Positions 4,944 to 6,580 of a stretch of DNA of 6,580 bases are shown here, piece after piece. The stretch is from the NCBI GenBank assembly GCA_964600865.1, contig CAZRJP010000030.1:1-6580 (forward strand). Reading direction: 5' to 3'. This stretch comes from WJLC01 sp964600865. Its GTDB lineage: Archaea > Nanobdellota > Nanobdellia > Pacearchaeales > GW2011-AR1. The notes beneath the pieces are model-generated. The model was not told where the DNA came from. It searched no databases and saw nothing but the letters and a program-made list of their open reading frames with translations. The stretch's first letter is position 1; every line of letters starts with the position of its first letter. The translations under genes were made by a program, and so were the position numbers.

Positions 4944-6095
4944 TTATATTTTTAATTTACTTTCTTTTCCTGTTTTCATATTTTTGATCTTAAATTTTTT
5001 TGACTTAACCTCTTTACTTCCAACAAAAACTACTTTGTTTATTTGATATGAATTAGCGTAATCTAATGCCTTACTTGGTTTTCCATAATAAATAGAAGTT
5101 ATATTTCCTTTATTTCTTAATTTTTGTGCGATTTCAACAGCTTTTTTGTCTTCATCTAAACTGATAATAAGGTACCTTTCTTTTTTAGACTCAACATCAG
5201 CAAGCAAGCTTAGTCTATCTAAACCAAAGCTTATTCCTGTGCACTGCTTTTTGTTAAATTTAAAGCTTCCACCTCCGATTATTGTTTCTTTAATCCCTTT
5301 GGCTTTGACTTCAAAAATACTTCTATTGTAATAACTTAAACCACGAACCATTGTTGGAGCAAATTTAACATCTACACCATAAAGTTTGCAATATTCCTTT
5401 AAGCCAATTATTTTTTTATAGCTTGGAAATTGGTCAAAGAATTTCTCACCTTTTTTTAAGGAATCAATTATATTGCCTGCATTGTATTTTTTAAGTTTTT
5501 TCTTAACTTGTTTTTCTGAATTTTTGTCATATTTGTCAATTTCTCTAAGAACATCTTGTCTATCTTTTTCTTTAATTCCTTCATCATCAAGAATCTCATT
5601 CATTAGTTGTCGATTATTGATTAATATAATAGAATCCTTCACCCCAAGATTACTTAAAATGTCTCTAGCCAATGCAAGAACTTCAGCTTCATCCTGAATC
5701 TTACTTCCAATTATATCTGCATCACATTGCACAAATTGTCTTAATCTATTCCCGCTAACAGGCTCATCTCTAAAAACAGGACCAAGTTGGTATCTCTTAA
5801 AAGGAAGCTTCTTGTTTTTCATAAGTCTTTTTAATTGAAAAGTAAACTCATATCTTAAAGCAAGTTTTCTCTTACCTTTATCTTTTAATGTAAATACATC
5901 TGAGATTGCCTCATCTTTGTTTTGTTCTTTAGATTCGTCTCCTCTAACAAATTCCTCATATTCAATTATTGGTGTCTCAGCAGGTCTAAAGCCGTATCTT
6001 TCAAAAATATCAACAATAATTTTTCTTATTTCATCTCTTTTTTCAGCTTCTTCTTCAGAATAATCTTTGAATCCTTTAACAGTCTTTTTTTTCAT
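4944..6095 (-). CDS. hisS: Histidyl-tRNA synthetase
   Basis: This is a cytoplasmic class II synthetase that charges tRNA-His. The order of motifs matches HisRS: KGFKDYSEEE at the start, ALRYEFTFQLKR (79-90), motif 2 with GPVFRDEPVSGNRLRQF (105-121) and QCDADIIG (123-130), the histidine-specific loop VRGLSYYN (250-257) with the catalytic arginine, a GGG turn (274-276), motif 3 GISFGLDRL (287-295), and a C-terminal anticodon-binding domain (about 306-383). At 383 aa it is shorter than the usual 420 or so. The second histidine motif, normally GGGRYD, reads GGGSFKF here. The start overlaps the stop of the phosphatase gene as ATGA, with an AGAGGA ribosome site about 9 nt before it, so translation is probably coupled. 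Confidence 0.92.
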   Translation of the reverse strand: MKKKTVKGFKDYSEEEAEKRDEIRKIIVDIFERYGFRPAETPIIEYEEFVRGDESKEQNKDEAISDVFTLKDKGKRKLALRYEFTFQLKRLMKNKKLPFKRYQLGPVFRDEPVSGNRLRQFVQCDADIIGSKIQDEAEVLALARDILSNLGVKDSIILINNRQLMNEILDDEGIKEKDRQDVLREIDKYDKNSEKQVKKKLKKYNAGNIIDSLKKGEKFFDQFPSYKKIIGLKEYCKLYGVDVKFAPTMVRGLSYYNRSIFEVKAKGIKETIIGGGSFKFNKKQCTGISFGLDRLSLLADVESKKERYLIISLDEDKKAVEIAQKLRNKGNITSIYYGKPSKALDYANSYQINKVVFVGSKEVKSKKFKIKNMKTGKESKLKI

Positions 6096-6532
6096 TTTTC
6101 TAAATCCTCTTTTTCTAGTTCTTTAATCAGTTTTTTAATCCTGTACTTAAGAATCTTGACAATTTTATTAATGTTTTCTTTATCATCTGCAGGTTCATCT
6201 TTAATTTTCCAAATAATCATTTTCTTTTTCCATTTTTCCCTTGACAATAAGGATACAGGAACATCATCTGCAACAACAACTATTTTGTATGCCTCATCTA
6301 AATCCTTTACATTAATTCCTTTAGAGTTTTCACTTAATTTAATTCCAAATTTCTTTTTCACCCATTTATTCCTTTTGATTTCTTTTGGTTTCATAGGAAC
6401 ATTAACTTCTAGCATTCCAACACTTTTAGCCTTAAAATTTGAATTTTTATTGATTTTGTTAAAATAAGCTTCAGCAAACTTGCTTCTAAATCTATTCCAT
6501 TTGCATATAAAAAGTATTTTTTTTATTTTCAT
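6092..6532 (-). CDS. Low-molecular-weight protein tyrosine phosphatase family protein
   Basis: LMW phosphatases remove phosphate from tyrosine through a cysteine-phosphate intermediate; arsenate reductases share the fold. The phosphate-binding loop ILFICKWNRFRSKFAEA lies at residues 6-22 with C-x5-R-S intact (Cys10, Arg16, Ser17) and the usual Asn13; Trp12 replaces the common glycine. The general-acid region reads WKIKDEP (108-114) in place of the usual W-x-x-D-P, with Asp112. The length is 146 aa, typical for the family. I chose the ATG at 6532 because an upstream in-frame TTG at 6556 falls inside the TATA box. It is the first gene of the cluster with hisS, sharing a 4-nt ATGA overlap. The substrate is unknown; arsenate reduction or a regulatory phosphatase role are both possible. 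Confidence 0.82.
   Translation of the reverse strand: MKIKKILFICKWNRFRSKFAEAYFNKINKNSNFKAKSVGMLEVNVPMKPKEIKRNKWVKKKFGIKLSENSKGINVKDLDEAYKIVVVADDVPVSLLSREKWKKKMIIWKIKDEPADDKENINKIVKILKYRIKKLIKELEKEDLEK
6105..6110 (-). promoter_or_regulatory. Ribosome binding site of hisS
   Basis: AGAGGA on the minus strand lies 9 nt before the hisS ATG, inside the end of the phosphatase gene. The leaderless genes of this window lack such a site, so it marks hisS as an internal operon gene and supports the start at 6095. Confidence 0.6.
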
Positions 6533-6541
6533 TACATCAAC

Positions 6542-6549
6542 GGCGAGGA
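6542..6549 (-). promoter_or_regulatory. Downstream octamer of a putative operator pair
   Basis: TCCTCGCC on the minus strand lies between the TATA box and the expected transcription start. An identical copy is at 6569-6576. A bound protein here would block the polymerase. Confidence 0.45.
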
Positions 6550-6552
6550 TAC

Positions 6553-6570
6553 CCAAATTTTTAAATTTGG
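6553..6570 (-). promoter_or_regulatory. Palindromic TATA box of the phosphatase-hisS cluster
   Basis: The 18-bp inverted repeat CCAAATTT-TT-AAATTTGG contains the TATA-like core centred about 29-30 nt before the ATG at 6532. Transcription would start about 3 nt before the ATG. A near-leaderless mRNA fits the absence of a Shine-Dalgarno sequence for this gene. Confidence 0.6.
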
Positions 6571-6576
6571 CGAGGA
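6569..6576 (-). promoter_or_regulatory. Upstream octamer of a putative operator pair
   Basis: This is a second TCCTCGCC, 27 bp from the first, at the position of the TFB recognition element just upstream of the TATA box. GC-rich octamers repeated exactly are unusual in DNA this rich in AT. The window ends 4 bases later, so further copies cannot be seen. Confidence 0.45.
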
Positions 6577-6580
6577 ATCG

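Noticed and set aside
5922..6467. Plus-strand open frame of 181 codons, very rich in Phe, Leu, Ser and Ile
   Set aside because: It is antisense to hisS and the phosphatase gene, both recognised by motifs. The composition is what results from reading Lys- and Glu-rich AT-rich genes backwards; it is not a real membrane protein.
6533..6556. TTG start giving the phosphatase eight more residues
   Set aside because: The TTG lies within the palindromic TATA box and the extra residues precede the usual family N-terminus, so the ATG at 6532 is preferred.
1..6580. CRISPR array, insertion sequence or integrase
   Set aside because: No regularly spaced identical repeats, transposase, terminal inverted repeats around a transposase, or recombinase motifs are visible.

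Overview
The window is AT-rich throughout and reads as a chromosomal segment of an archaeon, most likely a DPANN lineage of the Woesearchaeota/Pacearchaeota type. The evidence is a diphthamide-synthesis gene (dph6; diphthamide is made only in archaea and eukaryotes), archaeal TATA boxes 25-30 nt ahead of start codons (which implies leaderless mRNAs), a tRNA gene with no encoded CCA, oligo-T terminators, and short, lysine-rich, compact versions of the proteins. The phylum is inferred from gene style, not proven.

Layout. Bases 1-395 hold no gene, but they contain a perfect 14-bp palindrome, a long imperfect hairpin and a degenerate tandem repeat. Three plus-strand genes follow, each with its own TATA box: scpA (kleisin of the SMC condensin complex), a short SAM-dependent methyltransferase, and dph6 (diphthine-ammonia ligase). 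Convergent with dph6, and overlapping its last 15 bases, is a minus-strand gene for a free-standing two-motif LAGLIDADG endonuclease with a C-terminal winged helix. Just beyond that gene's promoter lies an orphan 40-codon piece of a second, diverged dph6 3' end. Beyond it are a GrpB-family gene (minus) flanked by short inverted GC-rich repeats, a tRNA-Ala(GGC) (minus), and a tightly packed minus-strand cluster: LMW phosphatase, hisS, and a 72-codon gene whose stop codon shares a base with the tRNA.

The most interesting region is 2540-3964. The intact dph6 runs into the endonuclease gene, and the orphan tail on the far side begins exactly at the conserved GGE-x-ET motif and is nearer the usual family sequence there than the tail of the intact gene. 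The simplest reading is that the endonuclease arrived with its own copy of the dph6 3' end, produced a hybrid gene and pushed the native tail aside. This resembles the carboxy-terminal replacement described for LAGLIDADG ORFs in fungal mitochondrial atp6. A second point is the promoter of the phosphatase-hisS cluster, where two identical GC-rich octamers bracket a palindromic TATA box like a pair of operator sites.
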